Of a stretch of DNA of 64,000 nucleotides, positions 47,301-61,007 are shown one piece after another. Origin of the DNA: Setaria digitata (taxonomy: Eukaryota > Nematoda > Chromadorea > Rhabditida > Setariidae). The translations under genes and the position numbers were made by a program. The notes below the pieces were generated by a model that had not been told where the DNA came from, did no database searches, and was given only the letters and a program-made list of their open reading frames with translations. The DNA lies in NCBI GenBank assembly GCA_003640385.1, contig RCAB01000137.1, positions 62,001 through 126,000 on the forward strand. The letters are read 5' to 3'. Numbering within the stretch: position 1 is the first letter of the stretch; the number at the start of each line of letters is the position of its first letter.

Positions 47301-50300
47301 CAATCATCAAAAGTATTTGTTTTTAAGAGTGTATTTTTAAAAATATTCCATCATTTTTCTTTCAATCAAATACTAAGGTTTTTATTGCATCTGCATAGAG
47401 GCTGTTTTCAAGAATATTGTCAGATCAACAATTTTAAATTCATGTACATTGTATTTAATATATTTCAATAATTTATGGGTTGAAATATGAACTTTTTCAG
47501 CATACCCTGTTACTGTGAAGTTTAAGTATATGTTTGCATGAACAGTTAGACATTATAAATTAATAGATTATGCAATGATTTTTAAATATTAACAGATCGA
47601 GAGTCTTTCTTCCAATGTTACGCAGTTATGTGCTAGAGATATTAGACTTAATGTCTAATCTACAAGATACAAATTGGTTTAACGATAAATTGTAAAATAC
47701 AAGTGACGTTTTTTTTTTTTTGTGTGTGTAATTTCGTAGGATGATAAAGTGGAGTGCACAAGAAGTATATTTTGAAATAATTATCTTTATATTTACTTCT
47801 TGAAGGGCTCATAAATATCACTCGATTGCTATGCGACATATTACTGATATGCGACGTTTGATGGTGAAATCAAATTGGCCAGTAATAAGACGTGGAGCTT
47901 TGGATTCGTTAGCAGCCTTTGAAATAATCTTATTAGAGAATATTTCTGCTGCACAATTAATGCTTGCGCGACCACTAGAAACTATAAGTGTCGTATGTTC
48001 AACTTCATTTTTTTTTTTTTACCATTCTTATGCAGTCCAGCTGAAAAGACCCTCTTATTTTGCCTAATAACTACATCATACTGAAATTGCAAGACGACTT
48101 AAAAATCTGAATTTGGTGTGTAGGCTGAAAATTTAGTACGTATTTCGAAAAAAAAAAAAAAAAAAATTTCCTCCCTTCCTGGTGTTAACGTAATTGCGCG
48201 CTAGATAAGATGAACCGCTGCGTATCATCTTTCCTGAAGACAGTTTTGACATGTTAATCCGTTATTTTTGATTAAACAATTTAGTTACATTCTGACTCTG
48301 TTGAACCATGAGTATTTCTATTCATTACATATACCAAGAAAACAAATTGTCTTTATAAAAGGGTAAAAATATTTTTAAAGTAAATTCCCAAAAATTTTAA
48401 ATCTCCTTATAAGGAAATAATTTTAAATAATGGAGTTATCTGCAATCTTTCTAGTTAGGCGCTATGATGGAACGAATGCGGCAAAGTACCGATTTATTTA
48501 GTCATTTCGAAGCGCAGTTGCATACATTACTGGTAAGTATTTTCTTGTAGGGTTTATGAAATTAATTGTGTGTACCAATAAAGATATGATTATTGAAACT
48601 TTAATTAATTCTTAGTAATATGGTTCCAATGCTAACTAGCTTGTAGCAAGAAATAAACTATATCGTTTTGCATCCAGTCAAATGTTTGGACTGAAAATTC
48701 GATTATCTAGATAGTGCATGTAGGATCGTAATTCAAGTATTAAAACTGGAAAGATCAAAAAGGAGAGCTAAAAGTGGGATGGAATAAGACTAAAATGAAA
48801 AGTAGGAAGGAAAAAAGTAGACAAAATGAGTTGGACTATTTCTGTGATACTATTCCTGTAGCTAAATATGCTTTGATTCGATTTTTGACTTTGGATTATT
48901 CATGCTAAAATTGCAGACTTCGAAAATTGCTGGAATCAATTAGATTGAGTCTTGTTTTTATTCTTCCTTTCTGAAATGATTAATTATTAATTTTCTTAGG
49001 GCATGTATTGTTGGTTTGTGCGCTTACCAGATGATGCTGAACGACAATTTCAGGCTGCTTTAAGGGTTAGTTATTTATTCGTACTTATATGTTTTACTAA
49101 TATTACTTTTTATACTCTTGAAATAACATATGCTTCTGTAGTCTTTGGTATCCTTGCGCTTCCGTGTTTATATGATACCATCGTCATTTCATGTGGATCT
49201 GTTGATAACACGCTGTTTATTTTTTAAGACAGCTAAAGACACAGAATCATGGACTGTGGTCAATCTGAGCTTAGCTATCCTATATTTGATGACGTGCCGT
49301 GAAACCGATTTTTACGGATTATTTGAAAGGATTACACCTGGGAAGTTGCAGTCTAGTTCATCCCTTTTGAAGGCATCTGCTCATTTTGTGCATGCGCTGC
49401 ACTCCTACTTACATTCTAGGTTGCAGGAAGCTAAGTAAGTTTATTCATTATAATATTACTATCATAACATGTAAATCATATTACCCATTTGCATATAATG
49501 AAATAAAATTCATTTGATTATTTGAAAAACAGTAAGGTCAGTTATATTAGACGGATTTAAATAATTGTTAAGAATTTACTCATTTTTCGTTTAGTAATTT
49601 CGCGAATTTGTTTACTCGACATGATAACTTTACTAACGATTTTAAAAAAAAGTACCTGTCTTCGAGATTTTTCATTTTTTTTTTTCTCCAAATGCTATGA
49701 TGCTAATATTTGACCCAGTGACAATGATTTCAACAATACTATTTATATATGTTATACTTATCTCAAATAAGCTTAAAATATTTTGCAACATTCTCACTGT
49801 TATCATTCTTTCATCAGAGTCATGTTAATGTAATGGATTGACATTGCTGTTAAATTGGTGGGATGAAATTGGTTTACAATTAATAATATTGATAATGCAA
49901 ATTATTTCATAAATGAATCGCGCAGGTGTTATTATACTTTAGATGAACTCATATAAATTTGACAAGGTAAAGCTTTCAAAAAAACAATTTAGTAACATGT
50001 AATATTCGTCTTATTACATATTACTAAATGATGATGCATTAACTTCCAATTCCCTTTTTTCTTTTTTTCTTTCAATAATCATTAATAGAGTTTTACAGGA
50101 GCCATATAACAGATAGTGTAACGATTGTGCGTGATGAGGGAGTGCCACGTATACAAGCTCTTGCAACGCTTCTGTCTGCTAAATTAGTTGCTGTTGACGT
50201 GCCTGATATGTTAATTGCTGCCAACAATTTTGCTACAAAGAGTTCGGATCATTCGTTGGCATTATGGTTAAATCAAATTATTTACGGTGAGATTTTTCGT

Positions 50301-51542
50301 TCATTAATAATCTTTTTTCAATTAACTCATTCTTCCTTTCATCATGTTAGAAAAGTTAGTTATGTTGAGTATTTTTGTCCTTTAGATTAAGACTTAAACT
50401 TTTTATATTATCATCTCGTGGAATAAAAAATTATTAGCTTTAGTGAGCCTTTCAACTGATTGCGAAATTTGATATATATTGGTAAATCTTAACATTTAAA
50501 ATAGCTGTTACTACCTCCAATATTTCATAAAATTAAATAAATTACATCGGAACTGTAATCGAATTCTGAAGTGTGTTTGGCACAGATTGTCAATTTTGGA
50601 AATTTTGGCTGGTAATTCACAGTAAAGTTTGATTACCAATCTTTGGAATCTTGTGTAATGATAAAAATAGCTACTAATAATTGAAATTCTGTTTTTAAAT
50701 TTAAAAGCCAGATGTTTCTTGAAAAATTCCGGAACTTGATGCGGAGGAAAAATAGATAAAGAATATTTTTTTTTTTATTTGAAGAATATTTTAGAAAGTG
50801 ATTTTCAGAAACCCAAATGCAATATGGTCACGTTGAACAAGCGAAAAGTGTTAAAATGAAATTTGATCAAATGCAGGCCCATATTTCACAAGCGGTACAA
50901 GATGCCATTAATTCACCTGCGCACTCATTAATCCAGGTGTATAACTTTTATTGATATAAAATTAGAACACGTCGTCATCTTGCATTTCGAAGTGGTCATT
51001 ATAGCAACATATAGATGCCCTTTCAAAGCTTTTTTTTTTCATTTCAGTCTTTTTTGTCCACATTACCGTAAGTTATTTAGATTTTTAAAAATTTATGTTG
51101 CGTACTTGTCTAAATAAGGCAAAAACCGGTTGATACCTGTGATGCTGGTCCAAGTGTTTCATAATTCAAGCAATTATTAAAATACTTCAAATATTAAGAA
51201 ATATCATAAACATTACCTTTTCGAAACAATGATTCTTCAATTCATTATATTTGTTAATCCATGTTTCAATGTAATCAACCACTCTTTTTTTTCGAGTGAA
51301 TTCAATTTTTTATTTGTTAATAGGAATCGTTTCATCTTCCTTTTTTTTTTTTTTTTGATTTGAATGCTTTGATTGGCACAGATATGTGTATTTTCTCCTC
51401 GGTTTTGGTATTTTCATTTACCTTGAAATTATGCTTTGGAATTTCAACTTTGAAGAAACCAATATCTATTCCTTTGCTTTAATAACTAAATGCTGTTTGT
51501 TTTCAGTGGGAAGGTGGCACAGATATGTCAGGAAACAGATAG
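44145..51542 (+). CDS. mau-2: MAU-2 / SCC4 cohesin loading factor subunit
   Basis: MAU2 is a TPR-superhelix protein that wraps the N-terminus of NIPBL/SCC2 and is needed to load cohesin on chromatin; in C. elegans it also affects cell and axon migration (family knowledge). Exons: 44145-44276, 44611-44730, 44855-45037, 45388-45510, 45983-46141, 46705-46886, 47806-47992, 48455-48532, 49000-49065, 49229-49434, about 50089-50286, 50809-50936, 51507-51542 (TAG). About 598 aa, close to human MAU2 (613). Conserved blocks include YYTKNIELARHHLEQA, VKQLLRKES, LTHARLLFLLA, TCLRQLQTLVQT, FEAQLHTLLGMYC, AERQFQAALRTAKDTESW and LWLNQIIYETQ; the C-terminus reads HSLIQWEGGTDMSGNR. Exon 4 uses the TTTCAG acceptor at 45387, giving gapless alignment to human. 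One problem: joining exon 10 to exon 11 with canonical sites is off frame by one base. The other junctions agree in phase. Confidence 0.93.
45983..46141 (+). CDS. mau-2: mau-2 exon 5, 3' part duplicated by an assembly join
   Basis: Fifty-three codons from IISMDLSREEELMKSIMEV to ICFFISAGL before GTTTGT, matching the human segment FFLVLQVTHYLDAGQ. The last 55 bases and the start of the intron are repeated exactly after N at 46209 (46210-46331). The second copy lies inside the intron and does not affect the frame, but it is probably not real. Confidence 0.88.
46087..46331. repeat. Assembly duplication of 122 bp around N 46209
   Basis: 46087-46208 is repeated from 46210 with a single N between. 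Exact copies separated by one N are expected from unmerged overlapping contig ends. Confidence 0.9.
49229..49434 (+). CDS. mau-2: mau-2 exon 10, TPR helices
   Basis: Begins TAKDTESWTVVNLSLAILYL and ends HSYLHSRLQEAK before GTAAGT, in phase 2. This matches the human block ending GRYNEAK. Frame is certain from homology, which is why the following junction is flagged as anomalous. Confidence 0.9.
50089..50286 (+). CDS. mau-2: mau-2 exon 11, with 1-base frame conflict at its 5' end
   Basis: Reads FYRSHITDSVTIVRDEG, then VPRIQALATLLSAKL, and ends LWLNQIIY before GGTGAG in phase 1. The homologous frame needs the exon to enter with phase 1 (acceptor AG at 50088) or phase 0 (AG at 50090), but exon 10 leaves phase 2. 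A run of four T at 50091-50094 is the simplest place for a 1-base sequencing insertion: with three T the join reads A-K-V-Y-R, in register with human A-K-R-F-L-R. Confidence 0.75.
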
Positions 51543-52771
51543 ATTGGCTAATTATCGAACCAGCCGAATGGATCACAGTAATTCAATAGATCTCGTAGTT
51601 CACAGCCAACTTCGCAACATATATTTTGAACTTCTTTCAGTGTTGCTGGCCGCATTAAATTTCCTGAAACAGAAAACCTTTTTTTTTTTGGACTTTAGTG
51701 AAAATTAAACTCCATCGTAAAATTTAAAAGCTTTTCTTCTAGACTAATTTCAGAGACTAAAATTATTCTTTCAGTTCAAAAGTTTCATATTTATTCGTAT
51801 TTCTATATTTATATATATTTATTTAATATTATTCAGTTGATATATTTTGGCGATATTTGTTCCTTTTATTTTATTTAACTAAAGCATTTAAGTCAAGTTT
51901 ATTCTGCTTATTTCAATTGTTCTGCATGCTTTGGACCTAAGGTCATTTGGAGGTGTATTCAATGCTGCCTTGTATCAAATTTTTCTTAAAATACTTGTAA
52001 GCTTAAGTTTAATCTAATTTATATGCATTTTTGAATTTTACATTTCTTTTCATCGAATATATTTGTTCTTCTCTCATCCAACTTTTTTTTCCGTCTCTTT
52101 TTCTTTCTAGTCTGCAACACTCGTTTGGGTACAAGTATAAAATGTGATGGTTTTCAACTAATTATATCTTTTTTATTTTTGTGTATTTCAGTTTCGGTAT
52201 TGTTTATAAATTTCGAAATTTCTTTCTTCCTTCCGATTGTATGAAATTATGTTTGTTCTTTGATACTTTGTGTAAAATTTTTAAAAAAAAAAGACAATAT
52301 TAATTAAATTAAATGTGCTGCAAATTTGTTTTCAAATAATTAAATCTCTTTTCATAAACTGAATAATGATGAAATGAACGTTGATCCAACCAGTAATCAA
52401 CGAAGTATATCATTTAAAAAACTGTTGTTGCATACTGTTTTCATATATGGCAAATATTTCAAAAAAAAAAAAAAATTTCTTCCCTCGAAAACAGCCATTA
52501 TGTGTTGATGCTTTTTAAGGTAAATAATATGAAATTAAATTGTATTTGGATAAGAAGTCATTTGAAAACAATTTCTTTCTAAATTGCTATTGTTCATTTT
52601 CCTAAGCTATTGTAAAAATATTTGCCATGTTTACCAATAATTGAATAATTTTGCTATTTGAACTTAATTTTACTAAAAAAATTTTGGGAAGAAGAAAGGT
52701 TAGTAGTAGAAAGGGAATGGATGAGAAGTACAAGCCGGTTTTTGTTTTTTAAAGCGAAATTTTTGTTTCAG
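51543..52771. other. mau-2 3' flank, AT-rich
   Basis: Contains the mau-2 3' UTR. The first 150 bases are less AT-rich and have open frames, but these simply continue past the stop in other frames. The remainder is T-rich DNA with no exon I can support. Confidence 0.45.
51654..51659 (+). terminator. Possible mau-2 polyadenylation signal (ATTAAA)
   Basis: An ATTAAA variant hexamer about 112 bases after the stop codon. No AATAAA is closer. Weak evidence. Confidence 0.25.
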
Positions 52772-53307
52772 AATTTCCGTTCGTTCCTTGCTATGAGATT
52801 TTGGTAGCATTTTTCACAATTGATTCTTATTACGTGGGATTTCCGTTTTGCATTAAATTAATAATTGGAAATTAAATATTTAGTCCTGGCATGTGTAAAA
52901 TTAATTAAATTATGAAAAATTATTTGCGGATTAACTGAACTTCGTCCACACAATTCCACTGTATGTCCACCAAAAAATTCGAAATTTTTCTCAACAACTG
53001 ATTTGTTTCATAAATTGTATGTTAATGAAATTTTGCAATTTGTATATTCTATTTTCTGTTCTCTTTCCTCGTATTGCATGCGTAAATTGAAAATTTGATT
53101 ATAAATTTTTACCAAATTCTCGTTTTTTGCGTCGTCGTTTCTTCATCTCACATGCCATCATATATGCAGTTGCAAATGATTGACCACCTGGTGGACATAG
53201 TACCAATGATCCGAAATTCTGTGCTGCAAAAATTTCAATCTGTAGTAGTAATTATATACCAAATAGGAAAATTTAATAATATACGTATTTTATTATCAGC
53301 GGAATTT

Positions 53308-53338
<31 letters not shown>

Positions 53339-56300
53339 GAGGAAGAGAAATTGAAACTTTGTAAAATTCTATTCTTTTAATATTAAAATGTAAAGTAATC
53401 GAAACTAGCTAACATGTGTGAAGTGAAATTAATTTTATTTGTTTTCTTAAAAATTTCAGTTTTCTTTTCTTTTTTTTTTTTTTTTTTTTCTCAATCAGTT
53501 GCTTAAAATGAGATTAAAATGAAACTAGCTCTGAGAGTTTATAAAGGTGACTAACTTGAGTAACCTATCAAGGTATTCGTTTTATTAAACGATACATTTT
53601 CAACGTACTGCTAAAATTTTGCTTATCTGAAATAAGCTAATCATTTTGACTACATATCCTAACAAGCTAAGGGAGCTCCGTTAAGTGACTAACTAAGATA
53701 ACTTATTATGATATAGCAATCTAGGACGATTTTTTCAAAATAGCAATAAATTGAAAAGTTTCTAAAAAGAATTTTTCATTTATAAATATGCTCTTTTTTT
53801 CAAACTAGTAAATTTAAGTTTACAAATTTACGCTAAGATTAGTTTCACTGAATTAGTGATAAAAATGAAAAAAAAAAAAAATCTTGCTTTTGTTGATAAA
53901 TTTTATCAGTAATATCTAAAGTGCACAAATTATTAAATTAAATAAATAGAAAAATGTTCTTTCTTTCTTTTCAATTTTTTAATTCCATTTTATTTTGAAT
54001 TAATTTGAAAAAATAAATAAACCTGTTATTGGTAAATGGAGAAAAGTGCACAAACAGTACCAGAAATAAATTTGATACAATAACCGCATATTTTTGTTCA
54101 AATGATGTTTTTGTTTAAAAAAAAAAAAAAAAATTTTTTTTCTTGTATTTTTACAGCAAATATCTTATTTCAGTAATATTATTGGTCTGACATATAAAGT
54201 GAAGTATGGTCCTTCGATTGACCTGAAATTAATTCTTTAAAAAAATTCAAAATGAAATGGAGAGGAAGAAAGGAAAAAAATGAATTCAATTCATCTAAAT
54301 TAAAAAAAAAAAAAAAATGAATCAAACATAATACAATTTTAGCATATGAATAGGTAGAAAATGTAGCAATAATATTTCTGTTTAGTCTAAAAATAAATTT
54401 TAACTAACTTTAACAAATGAATGGAAATATTATTTAGCGCATAAACAGATAAAAAATAAATGGATAAAATGTGAAATAAAATAAAAATGACAATTTTGAT
54501 GGAAAAATTTTCTACTAAAATCACAGTTGTCAAAGATTTTACTAATTACAAATAACAAATTTAACATATTCATTCCCTATCCTTCAGGTAGAGATAGATG
54601 CCTGAATAAAAGTTGCACATTTTCCATTTGCTCATTAGCCAAATTAGTCGAATCATTGCAGGATGTATTTTCTGTGTACCTATGCTTTAATAATTATTAT
54701 GTAAATCTGGGCTTACTAGGCCTATTATTAGCAATTGCTAAATTGCTAATTTTTTTTTCTTCTCCATACGTAATTTTCCGTGTAAAAAAGCCATCATACT
54801 ACAGTGGATATTCACGAACCTATTAAGCTCTTATTATTAAACATTTCTAATTTTTTTTTTTTATATCCTAAGTTTTTTATTTTATTTCTCAATTTAATTG
54901 CATTTTTTAAAAAGAGCAATAGTGTTCCATCAACTTTTATTATTTCATCTTTTTTGATTTTGTTTTTTTTTCTTTCTGGTTTTAGAATGAAAACCTTTTT
55001 AAAAATTTTTTTTATGCTTTGTTTTATTTTCTTTTCCATTTTTTTTTTTTTTTCATAATGAAAATCAATATATTAATTTTACTCCTTTTCACATCTATTT
55101 CTCGGAAAATAATTCAATTATGGAATTTGCATATGATTAAAACATAACGACGATTTTTTTTCTCCTGTAATTAAAAGCTACCTGTCATTTTTTATCTAAT
55201 TGCTTCTGCAATCAATGCATCCTCTATCTGTTTAATTTTAGATATTTTCTTCATCTGTTAGCAGCAAAGAATGAATTTAACTAATCAAATGGCATTTATT
55301 GTTTGTCTCTAAACATTTTAAAATCTCCTTCCTAATTATTTTAAAATTTCTTCCTAACTAGCATATTGCACCTTTTTTAATTTGCAAGCATTGGTCAAAA
55401 AATTAATTTTCAAATAGAATAAAAGAAACCAAAAGTATTCACAATTAGTCACAATGAAGAGAATGAGGATGGTAAAGAAATAGATGGAAACTTTTTTGAA
55501 TCATCAATTTATCTTTTCCGGAAACAATTCAGGGATAGTTCCGGATTAAGTTCCCTGATCAACATCATACTATGTGGATAAGAAGTGGTTGACAAATTAG
55601 GTGCTATCAACAATTTTCATCAATTAACTATTGCTCACGTTTTCAATTTTTTACCAGTCAATTAGCATCAATTAATTAATGCTAATTAATTTTTTAATTA
55701 ATCATTTCTCCACCGATCCTTCTTCATATTCATTCAGCACGATATATTTGACAGATTATCTATTTGAAATTCTCAAATTCCCAAATTATCGTGGATTAAA
55801 TTAGATTAGTAAAACCATAATTTATTTCGTCATTAGTTGCCCCCTTTTTAAAAATTACGTACTATTCAAAAATGGCGGAATTAAATGAAATTTTAAAAAT
55901 ACAAAAATTTCCAACCATTTGAGCTTCTTTTCTTGGCTTTTAAAAATAGAACCACGAATTTTTCGGATTTTTCTTTTTGGTAAATCCACTGAGAAGAATT
56001 AATAATTAAAGCAAATTAATTGCATGAACAAAGAAAGAAAAAAGCTACACTCAAATACAAGAAAATATGACGCACAATTATAAAAAAAAAATTAGTAATT
56101 GCATATTTCAAAGTGGAAAATTTGCAAAAAGTTTAAATAAAGAGTAAATTGCAAGTGAAAATTAAATAAAAAATAAAAAGAAAAGTAATAATAAATATAA
56201 AATTTCATTACAATATAACATGCTGATCAATTTACAAGCGAGCAAGAATCTCAAGTATGGCAAGTTAGATTAAAAGCTATAAATGCTGGTTGAAAAATAA

Positions 56301-59300
56301 AACTGCAGTAAATTTTAAATGAAAAATTAATAATGGGTAAAAAGGGGGACAAAATAAAATTTAAAATTATTTGTTCCAAAAAAAAAAAAAAAAAAGCAAA
56401 CAGGATTGGCTATTTTAAAATATTATATTTTTAATTAAACTTACAAAATGATTAAAACTTTATTGCGTCAAATATAAAATTTCAAATATTCAATTCCCTC
56501 TCTCTCTTTTTTCTTTGACAGCTAAAGTAATTGAATCTTAATGCTATTGATATTTTACTTGATTTTCAATTTAAAAACTGGAATTAAATTACATTTAATT
56601 CTTACTTAACTGATACTTTTTCACAACTAGTTGACATTATTTATCTGTTAAGAAAGAGAAATTTGCAATTCTATTTTGATTAAAATTCCGAACCGATTAA
56701 TAAGGTATTGAATTTAAATTAATAAAATACAAATTTGGAAAAAAAAAATGAAAAACTCTTCAGAAAATGAATTAGAAAATCATAACATTTTCTTAGCAAC
56801 GAATAATTATTTGATCACAGCAACGTATGTTTCATCTCTTATACAGTTGCTCTTTTCATTCCTGATTATTATTGTTGCTCTAAGTGCTGCTAATTAATGA
56901 TTTCTAATTATGGCGAACTAATAAGCAGAAAATAGCTAAAACCTAGTATTATGTATAGATATTGTTTAGCTTTCCACTATAATGAGCTTTAATATGTTTT
57001 TTACATGTTAATTAGAAATTATGAAAAGATGAATAAACGACCGGCCCATTTAATAATTGCTTTTATTTAAGGTAAAAATGCCAAACACATAAGCAGTAAA
57101 AAAAAATGCCTAAATATAAAGGCAGTAATTAAACCTAAATATGAATCGATTTTCTTTTCTTTTTGTAGGAGAAGAAAAAAAAAAGCAGTGCATGAAAGTA
57201 ATAAATATATATTCATGAAAAAGGAAAAAAAAAAGCAAAAAAAAAAAGGGGGGCAAAAATTTTATCACTTAAATAAAAAAAAAACTTTATTTGATAAAAT
57301 TTAAATCACCTTAAAACAAATGAAATGATAAATATGATTTGCTGAAAGTGCAGGATATCATATCAGTAAAGTAATGCTTAAAAAATGATGATAGCAATAT
57401 CTTTGGTGGCGCTATTTAATGCTTTCATATATTCACCATTTATATTGCCATTAAGTGTGAAATTCATTTTTTTTTTTTTTTTTTAAATTGCTTAATTTGT
57501 CTAGAACTTAAAAATTAATTAGATTGAAATATTTGCGCAATTTATTCCTTTTTGTTATGCTTTTTTTCTGCACATTTTAAAATTTTAACTGCAAAATGCA
57601 AAAAGAGAATGAGTGAGAATTAAATTAGAAAGTGATGAAAATGAATTTGAATTGTTGACAAAAAAAAACATTGTCATTAAGGAAGTTTCAATTTTTTTTT
57701 TTTTTTTTTTCAAAAATCATTCCAGTTCCATAATTAATAGCTCATTCTTGTAGAATCAAATGAATATTTTATCTTTTTCCTCCCAGTTCAATGTATCATT
57801 ACAAACGATATTTTCTGAACAATTTGAAATGTTTTTCTGTTTGTTTTGTTTGTTCCTATCCTTTGGGACAATTTTCATCCTTTTATAAATTTCATAAAAT
57901 AAATCTGACTAGCATTATAGAATTAACATATAAATTATGTGAATATGCATGGAATGTACTTCCAAAGCTCAAAATTGTATCACCTCATTATCATGTTTAT
58001 CATTATTTATTATTATTATTACTATTATTATTATTATTGTTATTATTTGTTATTATTATTATTATTAATTATTATTGTTGTTGTTGTTTTTATGGCAAAA
58101 ATTGATGAAACAAACGATTTAACAGACATAAGAGCGCTGAATGTTTGAGAGAGAAGGAAAAAAGAGAAAAAAATTTTTTTTTTTTCAAGAAAAGCGTTTA
58201 GTTGACAAATAAATGTTTTCCACTGTTTGGATTCTGGATAACGATCGAATCGCTTTAATTTTTAGTTAGAAAAAAAATTATTTTGTGGGTGCATTATCAT
58301 TCTAGTATCTGAACTTTGCCATCTTATCTGTAGTTATCAGCATTATCAACTGATTAGTAGCGTTAATTTTGATGATGCAATTGTGTGCATAATTCTGTCA
58401 ATGAAATGATTGCTTCATTTTTGAGCCGCATTTTCTATTTTGTTCTTTCTAAATTATGGTTTTAGTATTTAATTATGAAAATTCTTCAAAGTGGAAAAAG
58501 TGAGATGGAGCAATTGTGAGAGAAAAAAAAGGAAAGGATCATGAAGCGAAATAGAATTTTTTGGAATTAAAATTGAAGAAATAATTATTCAAAATAGGTT
58601 TTCTTTTCTTTTTAATTGGATACAATGATTTAAATACGAATAATTTTTTTTTTTTAATTCTTTTTTATAACGTGTAAAAATTAAAGTATTAAGGAATCAT
58701 TCAAATTTTTGACTTAATTTTTTCTTTATCCTCGTCATTTTTCAAATGTAATGAAATACAAATATTTATTTTTCTTTACGCTATATTTTCTGACATCATA
58801 AATTTCGAATTTTACTTAACTAATAAATGAAAGATTTATTTGATAGTGTATTTTATCTAGCAACTCTTAATGGTTAGTTGATAGCCCTTTAGTTTTCCCA
58901 TCTTAGCATTTTTTGAAAGTAAATGTTTCAAAGTTTTGAAGAAGAACAAAAAATTGCAAAAAAAAAAAAAAAGAAAAAAGAAAGTAGAAAATGAGATTGT
59001 TTTTTTTTTTTTTTTTTCAATCTAGATCAATTTATGCAGATAATGCTTATTTCCTTTCTCACTACTAATTTTACAATTTTTATCATTCAGTTTTCGTTTT
59101 CGTATTTTGCAAATGATTCTTTCATCCGGTTTTTTTCCGATTATTTTGCACCATCGTCCGCTCACTATTATCCAGTTTAAATTGATAAATTTATCAAATG
59201 AAATAATTTATAAATTGTTTCATAAGATATTATCTGGGAATGCTACGTTTCATCCGGGATTTAAGCTTATCTCGAAAATTGCGCAAGTCTTTTTTTTTCA

Positions 59301-60838
59301 CGTTTCTTAATTTTTTCCTTTTATTTTGTCTCAGCTTACTTTTCTCTTCCTTTTTTTTTTTTTTTTTTTTTATACCTGGGATTTTTTTTTAACATTTAGA
59401 ACCAAATTTCTCGCAAAATAACGACGAAAATCTGTCAAATATTTCACCCATTAATTAAGAAAATAGCTTTAATTAATAATCGGCATGCACCTGACAATAT
59501 TCGAAAACAGTAGCAAAATGAAATCATAATAGGAAGAATGACAGTTGTAACAGAAACAGAAAGTGAACAATCTCGTTAAATAAAGTGTTAGCACAGAATT
59601 CTTTTCTTTTATATTATTGAAATTTTATTTTAAAATAAAGTTTAAAAGTGGGAAAAAATGAAATTGTTGGGCGAAATTATTAAATGAAAATTAAAAACCA
59701 ATCCTCTTAACAATAACAAAAAAATTTTTTTTTTCTAATCGAAAATTTCAATTTCAATAAAATAACATGATGATCATTTTTGCAGACACTAAAATGAATT
59801 TTAAAATGATTTTATAAAATCTTTTTCGATGATAAAAAATAAAATGTGTTTTATTCGGTAATATTTACAGGACTTCTTAAAAAAATTTTAAATTTGTTGT
59901 TTTTCGTCCAAGTTCAATATGCTATATTACGTGGCAGCACGTAATGTCACGCTGCAAAACTATCTTAAAATTCATTCAAAGTCACGTTGTGCTATTTTAA
60001 CAATTAAATTATGGACTAATACGTCAGAGATTGACAAGAAAATATTCAGCGAAGATGCATGAATGTAATTATTTAATGAAGATGTAAAACTTGTGCTAAT
60101 GAAAAAATTACGACCATTAATTTATGCTAACGAATAAGACAGATAAGACAAGCTAATGAGTAAAACATTTAGTCTAATTAAGGCATTTAAGTAAGAAAAT
60201 GAAATAAATCATAACTGAAATAATTAAATGGAAATTACAGAAAATTATAATTGCATCAATATGATTCAGTTTCATTTCTAAAACAAACGATAAAAAAAAA
60301 AGTACAATTATCTAACAGTATTTTAAATTAAGCAACTAAATAATGATAATTTTTGATTAATTTCAAACTCTGCAAAACCAGGAAAACAATTAATTAGGCT
60401 AAAAGTTTTCAAAATTTCAAACTTTTAGTTCATCGAAAGTATAATACAAAAGCTCATATCATTATGCGATTTGCTTCCTAACATAACCGAAAAATAAAAT
60501 TTCCGAAGTGAAAAAGAACCAATTCCTAAAATTTCGAAATGTTTATCCTGCAAAAGTGAAATGAAAAAAGAAAGTGATACAAAAATTTAATCAAAAATTT
60601 AAGTTAATTTGAAAAATTTGTCACTTTTTTTTTTTTTTAGAAAAGCTACATTTCAAATACGCAATTGCACCATAAAAAGAACATTTCATGTAAATTTGAT
60701 GCAATTTAGAGGGGGGCGAAATGTCCTAAACTTAATTCTTTTTTTAAAAAAAAAAAGAAAAGAAAAAAAAAAGATGAAAAATGACATTCTGAAACTTCTG
60801 AATAGGAAAGGCCTACGATGGAAAGGGGCAACTTCGTT

Positions 60839-60875
<37 letters not shown>

Positions 60876-61007
60876 GAAAATTCCATAGTACAATCGGTAA
60901 ATTCAATTAAGTTGCATGCAATTTTTCAGCTACTTTTGACGTACGTGAAGTTAATGCGTGATCAACTGATCATAATAATGATTGAAATTGCAAAGGAACG
61001 GGACTAA
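52772..61007 (+). CDS. Candidate exons of an unidentified gene (speculative)
   Basis: Possible exons flanked by nematode-like splice sites: 52772-52803, 53170-53241 (LQMIDHLVDIVPMIRNS, then VLQKFQS), 54588-54664 (RDRCLNKSCTFSICSLAK, then LVESLQD), 57787-57830 (FNVSLQTIFSEQFE), 59091-59286 (QMILSSGFFPIILHHRPL and further) and 60930-61007 (LLLTYVKLMRDQLIIIMI, ending AKERD and TAA). Phases agree for the first pair and for the last four, but 53241 to 54588 does not join in frame, so an exon is missing or some calls are false. I do not recognise the protein. AT-rich introns can mimic such Ile/Leu/Phe-rich peptides, so part or all may be spurious. Confidence 0.27.

Noticed and set aside
54804..55058. 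Phe/Leu-rich frame resembling membrane segments
   Set aside because: Derived from T-runs; the opposite strand gives a Lys-rich frame of equal length.
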